A stretch of 64,000 nt of DNA from assembly GCA_039105265.1 (NCBI GenBank), contig JAPFFF010000008.1, forward strand, positions 2,542,001 through 2,606,000, written 5' to 3'. Below are positions 30,307 through 41,468 of this stretch, piece by piece (position 1 is the first letter of the stretch; every line of letters starts with the position of its first letter). A program made the position numbers and the translations under genes. The DNA comes from Tritrichomonas musculus (lineage: Eukaryota > Parabasalia > Tritrichomonadida > Tritrichomonadidae). The notes under the pieces were generated by a model, which did no database searches, was not told the DNA's origin, and saw only the letters and a list, made by a program, of their open reading frames with translations.

Positions 30307-33300
30307 ATGAAAAAGCAGAAAAGGAATGTACCAGAATTTCAGCCACCCAATCCAAAATTTATTGAAAGTGCTCATAATAAAGACCCGTCAATTTCTGAGG
30401 CAAATCTTAAAGAAACAAAAATAATTAAAAAATCTATTTTTCAAAATATGCATTCTAATTATATATACGAAATTAATTTTTCAAAAGATAGTCAATTACA
30501 AAAAATATGTGATAGTTCTTTTAGTTTATTGCATCTTTATTCAATTACTTTTCCTCCAAGTTTACAAATCATTATGCCAGATTCATTTAAAGGGTGTCAT
30601 TTTTTAGAACAGATTCAATTTACAAGAAATGATTCAAATGGGAGTTTTATTGAGATTTGTGATGATGCATTTAAAGACACAAAAATTCAATCAATTATTA
30701 TTCCAGAAAATACAAAATTCATAGGATCAACATGTTTTCCGAAAACTTTAAAGAAAATAGAATTTGAAAATGGTTCTCCTAAACTTGAAAGAATCGGAAA
30801 CAACGCTTTCTGTCAGACTCAAATTGAAACTTTTTTTCTCCCCACTCAAACTGACTCATTTATTCAGCCAAAAAACACATTTTTAAACTGCAGAAAATTA
30901 AAAACAATAATTTTTGATTCTTTTATTAATAAAAATGAACAATTGCAAATTGATTATGAAGAAGAAAAAAGTGAAGAAGAAAGAAGAAGAAACAGAAAAC
31001 TTAAATATACAGAAAAAGTTCAGAATTTGTCAAATTTGTCAGAAAAAGTGGTAATTGAAAATGAAGAATTTCAAATATCACAAGATTTTGCACAAAGTTT
31101 GTTACTGAGTCAAACAAGAATAGAAAAACTAGATATTATTTTTTCAAATTTGAATTTTTTTTATTTTTTTAATACAAAAAAATTGACCTCTATCTCAATT
31201 CCAAAAAGTGCCAACACCAGATACGTTAAATTGGAAGGATGCTTATATACAAAAGATATGAAAAAGTTGATTGTTGCTGAAAGAAATATCAAAAATGCGG
31301 TTGTAAGTTCAAAATGTCAAATCATCACAAATTATGCATTCAATGTTAAAAGTTTAGAAAAAGTTTCCTTTGAAAAAAATTCAGAACTTCAAGAAATATC
31401 ATTTTTAGCATTCTATGAATCAAGTATTAATGATTTGGATGCTCCTGATACAGTTGATTTGATTGATTATGCTTGTTTTTATAAATGCAAAAAACTTGAA
31501 GCATTCAAAATTCCACATTCAATGAATTCACTTGATTTTTTCACTTTTTCATATACAAGACTGACACAAATAACAATTCCTAAAAATATAGTTAAAATAT
31601 GTTATGGATGCTTCTTAAAATGCTTGCATTTAAATACTGTTTTATTTGAAGATGAATCAAATTTGATTGAAATTGATGATTTTGCTTTTTCATCGACAAG
31701 AATTGAATCAATTTCAATACCAAAAAGTGTCAAAAGAATTGGTAACTATTGCTTCTATAACTGCCGAAAATTGAAGTCAATTGAATTTGATAAAAATGCA
31801 GAAATCAAAAAAATTGGTTTCAAATGTTTTGAAGGAACTCGAATCACTGAAGGTCAATTAATTGACGTTTTTCAAAAAATTGACACTTTTTTGACAAGAG
31901 AGGAAACTAATTGTGATTACTATGAAGGCATTGGAATGACATATTTCATAAGGCCAACGATATTGAATGTAATCACTCAAGTTTTTATTCCTTCAAAAGT
32001 TGAAGAAATTGGATTTCATGCTTTTTTTAACTGCGTGAATTTGACTAAAGTGAATATAATTGATATTTCTAATTCAAAACTTAGAAGCATTTCAAAAGGA
32101 GCTTTTTGTAACTGCATTTCATTGAGTGATTTTAAAATGCCAAAAACGGTTAAATACGTTGGTCAATATTCATTTAAAAAATGCCAAAAATTGAACAAAA
32201 AAATTATTTTAATCAATGATGATGACGATGAAATTGTCATTGAAAAGAATTCATTTGAAGATTCTGGAATCATTTCTTTCAAGGTGAAAAGTAGTGAAAT
32301 TGTCATCAAAAATTCTGCTTTTAAAAATTGTAAAAATCTCGTCGAATTGATGTTCAAAGTCAACGAAAAATGCGTGTTTGGAAAGTCCGCTTTTATGAAT
32401 TGTAAATCATTGAAATCTGTCCTTATATCTAAAAGTGTCCAATACATTAAAATGGGAAAAGAATGCTTCATGAATTCATCAATTCAAAAATTTGAATTTC
32501 CTATTAATTTGAAAAAAATTCCCAATTTTTGTTTCAAATTTTGTAATGGACTGTCAGAAGTTACAATACCTGAAAATTCACAAATAACTAGATTTGAAGA
32601 TGAATCTTTTTATGAATCAAGCATAACCAAAATTTTTATTCCTCCTCAAACAAAAATTATCAAAAAAAGTTGTTTTGAAAATTGTAAAAAATTGAAAGAA
32701 GTCACTTTTTCAAATGAGATAAAAAGATGTTCTCTTGAAATGAATGCTTTTTATATGTCAGGAATTGAAAGCTTGATTATTCCAACTGGAATCAAAAAAA
32801 TTGGTAAAAGTTGCTTTGAAAATTGTGTTGATTTAAAAAGTTTAACTTTTTCAGAAGATATAAAAATTAAGAAAATTAATGACATGGCATTTAAATCATC
32901 AGGTGTTGAAGAAGTTATTTTGCCATCATCGATAAAATTCATTGGAAGATCGTCTTTTCAAGATTGTAAAAACCTGAAAATTGTCATTTTTTTCAATTTC
33001 TTAACCGAAATTTCACCATTTTCGTTTTCAGGCTGTGACAGCATTCAAATAATTCAATTCAATTCATCCATTCAATTTAATGTTCAAGTTCCTTCTTTGT
33101 TTTCTGAAAAACAATTTAGTGTCATTTTATCACAAAGCCAGATCGACCAAGCAATCATTGACTCTTTCTTTGTTGGTGACGAGCCCGTGTTCAATGACAC
33201 TCGTATCATAAATTACGTCAATTCAGTCATAATCAATGAAAAGTATCATTTTAATTCCAGTTTTGAGTTAGTGAGTGATTCAAAAAGTGAAATGAGAATT

Positions 33301-36300
33301 AATGAATTTTTGAATGGCGGTTTTTTTTCGGTTGGCAGGGATACAATTTTTTTCTGTGACTATTTGGTCCAAGAATTGAAAATTCCAAAAGAAACACAAA
33401 TAATTGAATCAAACGCTTTTCGTTTTTCGTCATTGAAAAAAATCGAGTTTCCTGATGATTCACAGCTCAAAATCATCAAGGATTCGGCATTTAGGAATCT
33501 GCAAATTGAAGAGATTTCAATTCCTGACTCTGTTGTGTTCATTGGTGAGTCGGCATTCAGTAACTGTCCCAAACTTAAGAAGGTTGGCATCAGTTATGGC
33601 AGCCAATTGAAAGAAATTGGATCTTTTGCATTTGAAAGAACGCCAATTGAGTCGTTTTTGTTCCCTTTTAATTTGACAACAGTGGAGTCATTTGCTTTTT
33701 CAGAATGCTTTCAATTAAAAACCGTCGAAAACTATTCAAATGAAATAGTATTTGAGCCTCACTCATTCTATCGGTCCGGCATTGAAAGTATATTATTTCC
33801 TCAGAATTCAGTCTTTCTCAATTCTTCTTTCAAAGAATGCTCAAATTTGAAAGAGATAACTTTTTCTAATCCTCCAGAAAAAGTTATTTTTGGATTAGAT
33901 TCATTTGCATTCACCGGCTTGGAAAGTCTCAAAATTGACTACCTTTGCGAAATTCATGATAACGCATTTTCTTTTTGTAATAACTTGAAAGAAGTTGTTT
34001 TGATTGGTAATGAAATAAAGTATTCAATAAATTCATTCAATTGTTCAAATATTGAAAGCTTAAAGGCAATTGATCAAGATTTCTTTTTTAGTGATTCTGA
34101 TTTGGTTCAAAACATTGTGAATTACACTCTTTTATATAATTTAAGATATTTAAATTTGGATTCAAGATTAACCTTTGAAAACCATTGCTTTGTTTTGAAT
34201 GGTGAACTGATTTTTACTGACTTATTTAACAATGATTCTGAAGAAATAAAAAATAATGAAATTTTCAAAATTCCTGAAAATGTTAAAAAATTGAATTGCT
34301 TCCTTCCTCATGTTAAGAAAATTCAATGGCCTCAGAATTGTATCATTGAAAATATTGGCGGTTCATATTCATGGTCATATTCGAGTCTTGTTGAAATCAC
34401 GATTCCTAAATTTGTTGATGAAATTCCACCTCACTTATTTCATCATTGCCACTTTTTGAAAGTGGTTCAATTTGAGGAAGGATCAATATTGAGTAAAATT
34501 GGTGAATATGCTTTTTCTGATACATGTATTGAAAAAGTTGTACTTCCTTATTCAGTTTATGTTATCAAAAAGTCAGCTTTTGCTTTCAATTTCCATTTGA
34601 AAGAAGTTGTCTTTAACGGAGAAGTTATTGAAGAAGAAGCCTTTTTTGAGACAGGAATCACTGAGTTTTCACTGTCAAACAACACTGAAAAAATTGAAGC
34701 AAGTGCCTTTCAATTTTGTAGGAAATTGAAAACTTTTGTTATTGACATTGAAAATTCAGGTCTTAAAGAAATTGGTCCTCGTGCATTTGCGGAGACGGCG
34801 ATTACAGAAATTAACATTCCGCCAAATGTCACATCAATAAAAGAATTCACCTTTAGCGGATGCAACTTTTTGAAAGAAGTCAAAATATCGAACAATTCAA
34901 ATCTTGAGTCAGTTGGCCAATTTTCTTTTGCTGGCGATTTATCCCTTGAAAAAGTAAATTTGCCAAAAACGGTTAAATCACTCTCTTACACAGCATTCAT
35001 CAATACGCCATCGTTGCGGTCAATCATGAAGCAATCCGGCCAGTCATTCAATGTACTCACATGCAATGCGGTGTATTCAAAAGATGAAACTTTGGTTTTT
35101 GTTCCACGGAACTTGAAGCAATTTAGATTGAATCTAGATTGTTCAATAATTCACAGTGGAGCTTTTTGTGGACCAGCTATTGAAAAAGTGGAATATTCTG
35201 ACAGTTCATTGATTTGTATTGAAAAATGCGGTTTTGCTCATTCAACCAATTTGAAGAGAATCACAATTCCTAGTTCAGTTAAGAAAATCGAAGAAGAAGC
35301 CTTCATTGGATGCAGTAGTCTTAAAACCGTCAAATTTCAGTCAAAAAGTGGAATTAGAAAAATTCCAAAATATTGTTTTGCTTTTTGTGCACTTAAATCG
35401 ATCAAGCTTCCTGATTCCATTGAAGTAATCGATGATTCTAGCTTTTTATCTTGCAATGAACTTCATGAAGTGAATCTATTTGAAACAAAAGTGAAGTTCA
35501 TTGGCGATTCTGCCTTTTTCAATACGAGTATTGAAAAAGTTGTTTTCCCGCCAACCATTCAATTTATTGAAAACCATGCCTTTGAAAATATTAAAACGTT
35601 AAACATTGTTGATTTCAGCCATTCTCGAGTTAAAGACTGGAGTGGACTAATTGAGCTAAAAACGGTTACAGATTTCAAGTCAAAATCAAAGAAAAAAATA
35701 TTGAAAAGAAAACGATCAACTCAAAAAGTGGTGACCTCAAAAAGTGCCAATACTAGTCCTATTAAACCTTCATCTAGTTTGACTATCAGCAGCCATTCAA
35801 TGACACCACAGAAAAATAAAAAAGAGGAAAAAGTTGAAGTTGCTTGTTATGTTGATGAATCGTCATTTTGCAATTCATCAGTAAAAGTGTTCAAGATGAA
35901 TCAAGAAGGGTACAAGTGGTTCAATTTCTTTGATAAATGCATTGAAATAGGAGAATGCATCGTAAATAAAGACATTCATTTATTCCTGAGAAAAGTTAGA
36001 AGAGAAAACATTGATTCTTATTCATTGCATGAACTTTTTGAATACAACCGAAATAAAAATAAGAAAACAAGTCGATATTCTCTATTCAATATTGATCATG
36101 CAGAGATGTGCAAAGTGCGTAAAGAAATCCCACCTGATCACTTACTAGGTAACACATACAAAATGACAAATATTGAATGGAAAACGATAGACATGATTGA
36201 ATGGCAAAAAGAACGACCAGATTCAACCTCAGAAAAATTATGCCCATTCCACTTTTTGAATACAACAAGGTTAACAAAAATTAAGCTGACAAATTGCATT

Positions 36301-38439
36301 AAAATTAAGTGTATTCCAAAATGTTGCTTTGCTTATACTTGTCTGGATGAAATAACAATTCCTGAGTCAGTTTTAAGAATCAAAAAGGCTGCATTCAAAT
36401 TTTGTAATCATTTAGAAAAAGTGACTTTTTTAAAAGATAGTAAATTGAAAAAAATTGAATCAGCAGCTTTTTATGAATGCAATAAATTGTCAACAATATC
36501 AATTCCTGATAATGTTGAAATTATTCCTTTTAAATGCTTTGCTTTCAGTGGTCTTCAAAAAGTCACTTTTCCTGACTCAATCATCAAAGTTGAATCGATG
36601 GCTTTTTCTTACTGTAACCAACTAAAAACGGTTATTTTAAATGAAGGTTTGTTTGAACTCTGTGATCTTTCATTTGCAAACAACAATTCACTGGAATCAA
36701 TAAGTCTTCCTGATTCTTTAATTAAAATAAAATCGGGAGTTTTCATGAATTGCATGAATCTAAAAAATGTCAATTTTACATCCAAGTCGAAACTTTTTGA
36801 GATATGTGACTGTGCCTTTGAAAACACATCAATTGAAGAGTTGACAATTAGTCCATCTGTACAAAGAATGTTTGAACCAATAAACATGCCAAAATTGAAT
36901 AAAATTTCATTCCATGAAGGAAATAATTTGAAATTTGTAAAATTTGAAGATGGCACAATTTATGAAAGAATTGAAGAAAAATCAACAAATAGAGAACCAA
37001 AAGAAATTGAAAAGTCATTAAAATTAGCTGAAGAGAATCCTGTTTATTATTATGGATTTGAAAGGAATGCTTTAGATATCGTCTTATTGCATCCTAAATC
37101 ATTCAAATTGATTTTTGCACCCAAAAATTTGACATCTTTAAAAATTCATGAAAATTGTTATTCAATTGGAAACTCTGTTTTTGATGGAATGACAAAGTTA
37201 ACGTCAATTGAATACACAAAAGGATCATCAAGCTACATCAGCGATTTTCCTAGTTGTTATCATTACATCAATAAAATTAAAACGGTTAAAATTTCAAGTG
37301 ATTTCGCATTCATGACTAATAAAATTTTCATGAATTTTAATTCACTTGAAGTTATCGAATTTGACGAAAATTGTCAAATTATGGTGATACCAATGAAAGC
37401 TTTTTATGGTTGTAAGAATCTTCAGAAAATAATCATTCCGATGTCATGCATTGTCATTGAAAAAGAAGCCTTCAAAAATTGCACAAATTTGAAAGCAGTT
37501 GATTTTGGTAAAGCGAACTCTTCATATGAAAGAGATCATAAATTAAAAATTATTGGAAATGAAGCTTTTAGTAATTGTTCATCATTGACTTCTATAATAA
37601 TTCCACAAACAATCTTTCTAATTGAAAACGCCGCTTTTAAAAATTGTGTCAAATTAAAAAAAATTGAAATTGGAACAAAATATTTGTCACCTGAAAATAA
37701 AAGCCTTGTTCACGTTATATGCTCAAAAGATCAATTAAAAGAAATTGGTTCAAATGCTTTTTATAACTGTTCTTCTTTGGTTTCTTTTAGAGTTCCTCAG
37801 AGTTGTCTTTCAATAGGGAAGTCTGCCTTTATGGATTGTAAAAATCTTTCAAAAATTTCATTTAAAAAGCCAAAATTAAAGACTATCTTGCCAAGAACTT
37901 TTTATAATTGCACTTCTTTGACAAGTTTTAAAATATGTGATTTGGCCTATCAAGACAATTATGTCGATGAAATTCAATTTTCGGTGGGAACAGATTCTTT
38001 CATGAACTGTTCTTCATTAACTGAAGTTATTATTGAAGATGAGTCAAAAAACATAAATACAACAAAAAATAATTCAAGAAGAAAAAGAATTACATATTTA
38101 TTAAGGCAAGTTATTCACAAAAGAGCATTTTGTAACTGTTTGTCTTTAAATAAAGCTAGATTTTTCTTAGGAAACCTTGAAGAAATTGATGACAATGCTT
38201 TTATGAACTGTTCTTCATTAAATACTATTGAAATTAATTCAAAATATGGTAAATCATTGTTCACAAGGGATATGACAGCTTTTATCAGATGTCCTAAGGA
38301 ATTAAAAGTGATATTTTTCAACAATAATAACAAAAGTGTTATTCAAATATATAAAATTGTGAAAAAATTTCAACAAAATACAGAAAAGCATCATTTCGGA
38401 AATCATTTATCTTTCCTAAATAAAGAATTCCTTGTATAA
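30307..38439 (+). CDS. giant BspA-like leucine-rich repeat protein
   Basis: This is an uninterrupted frame of 2710 codons. Nearly the whole chain is built of TpLRR/LRR_5 units of ~23 residues with the pattern I-x-x-x-A-F-x-x-C-x-x-L-x-x-I-x-I-P-x-S-V, for example IGNEAFSNCSSLTSIIIPQ near residue 2415. The family was named after surface BspA of Tannerella and is strongly expanded in trichomonads, where some members face the host. This copy has no signal peptide at its basic, hydrophilic start (MKKQKRNVPEFQPP) and no obvious C-terminal membrane anchor, so a surface location cannot be claimed. A basic, Ser/Lys-rich linker at about residues 1790-1845 and a non-LRR insert to ~1975 split the solenoid into two halves. 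Pieces matching that insert recur as relics at 38.8 and 40.1 kb. Confidence 0.9.
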   Translation: MKKQKRNVPEFQPPNPKFIESAHNKDPSISEANLKETKIIKKSIFQNMHSNYIYEINFSKDSQLQKICDSSFSLLHLYSITFPPSLQIIMPDSFKGCHFLEQIQFTRNDSNGSFIEICDDAFKDTKIQSIIIPENTKFIGSTCFPKTLKKIEFENGSPKLERIGNNAFCQTQIETFFLPTQTDSFIQPKNTFLNCRKLKTIIFDSFINKNEQLQIDYEEEKSEEERRRNRKLKYTEKVQNLSNLSEKVVIENEEFQISQDFAQSLLLSQTRIEKLDIIFSNLNFFYFFNTKKLTSISIPKSANTRYVKLEGCLYTKDMKKLIVAERNIKNAVVSSKCQIITNYAFNVKSLEKVSFEKNSELQEISFLAFYESSINDLDAPDTVDLIDYACFYKCKKLEAFKIPHSMNSLDFFTFSYTRLTQITIPKNIVKICYGCFLKCLHLNTVLFEDESNLIEIDDFAFSSTRIESISIPKSVKRIGNYCFYNCRKLKSIEFDKNAEIKKIGFKCFEGTRITEGQLIDVFQKIDTFLTREETNCDYYEGIGMTYFIRPTILNVITQVFIPSKVEEIGFHAFFNCVNLTKVNIIDISNSKLRSISKGAFCNCISLSDFKMPKTVKYVGQYSFKKCQKLNKKIILINDDDDEIVIEKNSFEDSGIISFKVKSSEIVIKNSAFKNCKNLVELMFKVNEKCVFGKSAFMNCKSLKSVLISKSVQYIKMGKECFMNSSIQKFEFPINLKKIPNFCFKFCNGLSEVTIPENSQITRFEDESFYESSITKIFIPPQTKIIKKSCFENCKKLKEVTFSNEIKRCSLEMNAFYMSGIESLIIPTGIKKIGKSCFENCVDLKSLTFSEDIKIKKINDMAFKSSGVEEVILPSSIKFIGRSSFQDCKNLKIVIFFNFLTEISPFSFSGCDSIQIIQFNSSIQFNVQVPSLFSEKQFSVILSQSQIDQAIIDSFFVGDEPVFNDTRIINYVNSVIINEKYHFNSSFELVSDSKSEMRINEFLNGGFFSVGRDTIFFCDYLVQELKIPKETQIIESNAFRFSSLKKIEFPDDSQLKIIKDSAFRNLQIEEISIPDSVVFIGESAFSNCPKLKKVGISYGSQLKEIGSFAFERTPIESFLFPFNLTTVESFAFSECFQLKTVENYSNEIVFEPHSFYRSGIESILFPQNSVFLNSSFKECSNLKEITFSNPPEKVIFGLDSFAFTGLESLKIDYLCEIHDNAFSFCNNLKEVVLIGNEIKYSINSFNCSNIESLKAIDQDFFFSDSDLVQNIVNYTLLYNLRYLNLDSRLTFENHCFVLNGELIFTDLFNNDSEEIKNNEIFKIPENVKKLNCFLPHVKKIQWPQNCIIENIGGSYSWSYSSLVEITIPKFVDEIPPHLFHHCHFLKVVQFEEGSILSKIGEYAFSDTCIEKVVLPYSVYVIKKSAFAFNFHLKEVVFNGEVIEEEAFFETGITEFSLSNNTEKIEASAFQFCRKLKTFVIDIENSGLKEIGPRAFAETAITEINIPPNVTSIKEFTFSGCNFLKEVKISNNSNLESVGQFSFAGDLSLEKVNLPKTVKSLSYTAFINTPSLRSIMKQSGQSFNVLTCNAVYSKDETLVFVPRNLKQFRLNLDCSIIHSGAFCGPAIEKVEYSDSSLICIEKCGFAHSTNLKRITIPSSVKKIEEEAFIGCSSLKTVKFQSKSGIRKIPKYCFAFCALKSIKLPDSIEVIDDSSFLSCNELHEVNLFETKVKFIGDSAFFNTSIEKVVFPPTIQFIENHAFENIKTLNIVDFSHSRVKDWSGLIELKTVTDFKSKSKKKILKRKRSTQKVVTSKSANTSPIKPSSSLTISSHSMTPQKNKKEEKVEVACYVDESSFCNSSVKVFKMNQEGYKWFNFFDKCIEIGECIVNKDIHLFLRKVRRENIDSYSLHELFEYNRNKNKKTSRYSLFNIDHAEMCKVRKEIPPDHLLGNTYKMTNIEWKTIDMIEWQKERPDSTSEKLCPFHFLNTTRLTKIKLTNCIKIKCIPKCCFAYTCLDEITIPESVLRIKKAAFKFCNHLEKVTFLKDSKLKKIESAAFYECNKLSTISIPDNVEIIPFKCFAFSGLQKVTFPDSIIKVESMAFSYCNQLKTVILNEGLFELCDLSFANNNSLESISLPDSLIKIKSGVFMNCMNLKNVNFTSKSKLFEICDCAFENTSIEELTISPSVQRMFEPINMPKLNKISFHEGNNLKFVKFEDGTIYERIEEKSTNREPKEIEKSLKLAEENPVYYYGFERNALDIVLLHPKSFKLIFAPKNLTSLKIHENCYSIGNSVFDGMTKLTSIEYTKGSSSYISDFPSCYHYINKIKTVKISSDFAFMTNKIFMNFNSLEVIEFDENCQIMVIPMKAFYGCKNLQKIIIPMSCIVIEKEAFKNCTNLKAVDFGKANSSYERDHKLKIIGNEAFSNCSSLTSIIIPQTIFLIENAAFKNCVKLKKIEIGTKYLSPENKSLVHVICSKDQLKEIGSNAFYNCSSLVSFRVPQSCLSIGKSAFMDCKNLSKISFKKPKLKTILPRTFYNCTSLTSFKICDLAYQDNYVDEIQFSVGTDSFMNCSSLTEVIIEDESKNINTTKNNSRRKRITYLLRQVIHKRAFCNCLSLNKARFFLGNLEEIDDNAFMNCSSLNTIEINSKYGKSLFTRDMTAFIRCPKELKVIFFNNNNKSVIQIYKIVKKFQQNTEKHHFGNHLSFLNKEFLV

Positions 38440-38775
38440 TGTTGATTGTCAAAATCAATATCTAGACTTTCAACATTTTGGTAAATTGAATGGTTTATTT
38501 CCCAAATCTTCTTTTTTTTTGAATAGTTTGGTTTAAAAAATCTTCAACAAAGAAACCACTGCATAAAAGTTCATCAAGTTTATTAAATATAGAAATAAAA
38601 GGTATTAGAAACTTAAGTTCAATTTATGAAATTAGAATAATTGAATTTTTTGGAAGATAGAAATATATTCCTATTATTATACACTCTCATAAAGTTGATA
38701 TATGTTATTTATCTTGAATTATATAAAATATATATATAAAATACTTATTTTTTTTCAAATTTGCAAATATGAAAC
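38440..38775. other. spacer after the BspA-like gene
   Basis: AT-rich sequence with short decayed similarity to the gene family. No intact frame. Confidence 0.35.
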
Positions 38776-38885
38776 TTTTTCAATTGATTTTTGGTAATCC
38801 TTTCATTGAAAAAGTGATTTTATTATTTTCAAGAAGGTTACAAATTGTTCAATTTCTTTGATAAATGCGTTGAAATACACTATCA
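38776..38885 (+). pseudogene. relic of a second BspA-like gene, part 1
   Basis: The stretch near 38835-38880 (GGTTACAAATTGTTCAATTT, then TTTGATAAATGCGTTGAAAT) closely matches 35906-35950 of the BspA-like gene, encoding YKWFNFFDKCIEI in the linker region. The surrounding frame is lost. Confidence 0.6.
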
Positions 38886-39230
38886 ATTCCATGCTCGATT
38901 TTTTTTTTTTTTTATTCTTTTACGCATTTGTCTAGTTTTATAAAATAGTGTTAGATTGCATTAATTCTTATTCCTTCATCTGTTTTTTTCAATATTTTTT
39001 TTTATGTTTTTGAATAGTGTAAACCTATGAAAAGTAAAATATATAAACGTTTTTTTACAAAAAATTTAAATATATTAAAAACTATTTGTTAATTCTGATT
39101 ATATTTTTAAAAAAAATGAATTACATAATGTTTTAAATAGAAAAAATCATAATGTTAGATGTTTTGAAAATTAAATAATTTATCATTTCAAAGATATTGA
39201 GAGAGCTCACATTTTTTGAATATAAAAATT

Positions 39231-39668
39231 AAACTCAATTAAATCTTTTTCATCTCTTATTCAAAATTGAAAGATTTTGCTTTTTTCTTTCAATTTTTTT
39301 TTTATTCGGTTTTGCCATTTTTATTTTTGGTTTCAAGAAAAAGCAGCCAGAGACAAAACTTTATATTTGTCATTAGAGTAGGCAACAAAAAGATCAAATG
39401 CATTCATCTGTAGTAGCTAAGCTAGCCAGGGAGGTTTAAGGTTTCCATTTTAAACTATTCGCATGATTTAATAAAAATTTTCATTTTTATTCAATTTTTT
39501 TTTACTAATATAAATTGAATACTTTTGATTTTTAAAAAAAATAATTTTCATCCCCCGATAGCTACTTTTTAATAAAAACCTCAAATAATCATTCAAAATA
39601 TTGAATAAAAATATTCAATTTTTTTTCGAAAAATTGAATAAGAGATGAAAACAATTTAATAGGGTTTA
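39231..39668. mobile_element. ~438 bp MITE between BspA-like relics
   Basis: Inverted ends of about 35 bp share AATTAAAT/TATTAAAT and then TTTTCATCTCTTATTCAA. The interior is noncoding, with one less AT-rich patch around 39340-39440. It lies between the two BspA-like relics and probably inserted into the dying copy. Confidence 0.6.
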
Positions 39669-39741
39669 CAAATTTATAGAAATATTTCTATATTATAAAA
39701 CAACTTTTTGTTATGAAAAATATTAAATTTTAAGAATAAAA

Positions 39742-39987
39742 ATGGCTTCTAATACTCAAAAACTTCAACTTTTTCATTATTGTAAAATATTAGGGCTATT
39801 AAATTTGACTGATAGGAAATCAGGGTATAATAATATTTTAAACACTTTTTTATCCCAAGGGATTTTTTTTTTTATCCCAGGATTTCGGTTATCCCAGCGG
39901 TTTATCCCATTTGAACAGGGTTATTTTAACATAAAAACAAGAATTTTAGTGAAAAAAGTGCCATTTAGACTTAACAGGATTCAATAA
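39742..39987 (+). other. weak ORF over a TATCCCA repeat cluster
   Basis: An 81-codon frame opens with a real ATG, but its second half is formed by four copies of TATCCCA with runs of T between them (39851-39910). The protein has no recognisable features. I regard it as noncoding repeat sequence read by chance rather than a gene. Confidence 0.3.
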
Positions 39988-40114
39988 TAGTATTATTATC
40001 ATAATGTATTATGATGTACATTGAAATAAAGTCATTCGTTTATTCTTGAATGAAAAAAATCATGTGAAAAAATATTGATTCTTATACTTTTGGCATGATC
40101 TTTATGGAAAAAAA

Positions 40115-40265
40115 AAAACGATTTTCTCTCTTCAATATCAAGCATGCAGAGATGTACAAAGTGTATAAAGAAATTCCTCTTGATGAATTATTAGGAATCA
40201 CATATAAAATGAAGAAAAAAGAAAAGCTTGAATCAAATTAAACTGATATATTGCATTAAAATTGA
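40115..40265 (+). pseudogene. relic of a second BspA-like gene, part 2
   Basis: This stretch matches 36070-36300 of the BspA-like gene, with words such as CATGCAGAGATGT, AAAGAAATTCC and ATATTGCATTAAAATT. It retains the order of the parent but is internally shortened and out of frame. Together with part 1 it shows an adjacent duplicate that decayed. Confidence 0.65.
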
Positions 40266-40269
40266 TGTA

Positions 40270-40627
40270 TAATATATATTCATATAAAAATTATAATGTT
40301 TTATCTAAAAAAATAACTTTTTCAATTGATTTTTGGCTATTAAACAGACTATGAACTCTTATCATATGAATAATTCTTTATTTTCTTTTTTGTCATTATA
40401 TTTCAGTCTTATTCATAGTTAAAAAATAAATAAAGAATTAATAGGCTAAAATATTAAATAAGTAAACATAATATTCTACTATATTTGTATATTTAGATTT
40501 GAATGAAATAGATTCTTGAATTATTAAGATTCAAATTTTTGATAAAAAGAGTCCAAATAAATTGAATTTTCTATTAAGAAAACGGTTGTTGGATTATCGT
40601 CATCGTCGATAGTAAGTATTATTATTA
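40270..40627. other. spacer upstream of the Rab gene
   Basis: AT-rich spacer. The last 50 bases before the ATG are richer in GC and contain ATCGTCATCGTCGAT, a possible promoter-proximal word. No clear TCA-type initiator is nearer than ~35 bases. Confidence 0.35.
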
Positions 40628-41215
40628 ATGACAGAATCAACCCGCACTTTCAAGTTTATAGTTATTGGTTCAAGTGGCGTCGGAAAGACAGCTATCTTGA
40701 AGCGTCTCGTCGACGATGTTTTCACTGGTGAATCGCAATCAACAATCGGTGTTGAATTTTTAGCAACAACCCTCGACGTTGAAGGTCAATCAGTCAAGCT
40801 TCAAATATGGGATACAGCCGGACAAGAAAGGTTCCGATCAATCGCCAAGGCTTACTTCAGGAGCGCAATTGGTGTTATATTAGTTTTTGATCTTACAGAT
40901 CGTAAATCTTTTGACGACCTTAACCAATGGCTCAATGATATTCATGCATTATGCGACCCCAACGCTGTTGTTACTTTAATTGGAAACAAACTCGATTTGA
41001 CTGAACAGAGAACTATTACCAGCAGTGAAGCAGAAGCTTTCGCGCAACTTCATCAACTCGTTTATCTTGAAACATCGGCTCTTGGCGGCGATAACATTCA
41101 AGAAGCTTTCCATCGTACTGCTGCATCAATTTTACGAAAGAATTTAACACCAGCGACTGCAGGCGAAAACTCAAATATTGCTCAAAACGGAGGTAATTCT
41201 GGTGGATGTTGCTGA
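40628..41215 (+). CDS. Rab-family small GTPase
   Basis: This is a complete 195-residue Rab GTPase. The nucleotide-binding motifs are all present: P-loop GSSGVGKT at 14-21, effector threonine in STIGVEF near 39-45, WDTAGQERF near 62-70, GNKLDL near 118-123 and ETSAL near 149-153. The Rab-specific stretches around IGVEF and the end GGCC, a double-cysteine geranylgeranylation site, fit a membrane-trafficking regulator that cycles between cytosol and vesicle membrane. It resembles the Rab4/Rab14/Rab2 group most by eye, but I cannot assign the subfamily. GC content is much higher than in the surrounding DNA, typical of well-expressed housekeeping genes in AT-rich protists. The gene stands alone, convergent with the following ubiquitin-like gene. 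Confidence 0.95.
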   Translation: MTESTRTFKFIVIGSSGVGKTAILKRLVDDVFTGESQSTIGVEFLATTLDVEGQSVKLQIWDTAGQERFRSIAKAYFRSAIGVILVFDLTDRKSFDDLNQWLNDIHALCDPNAVVTLIGNKLDLTEQRTITSSEAEAFAQLHQLVYLETSALGGDNIQEAFHRTAASILRKNLTPATAGENSNIAQNGGNSGGCC

Positions 41216-41468
41216 AATAATAAATGGATTTTTTTTTTTTTTTATTCAATTTCGCATATTTCATTAAAGTTTCTTTTAATTAAATTTATTTATATGTTCC
41301 TTTTGTTATTAGCTCATAATAAGAATCTTATTTCAAAAAAAAAAAAAGTACATATAATAATATATACTTAAACAGCTTTTTTTTATTTTTATCGAATTAA
41401 AATAATAAAATGAAAGGCTTGAAAGTTGTGAGTTATGTTAACATTCTGAAATATAAATTAATAAGATT

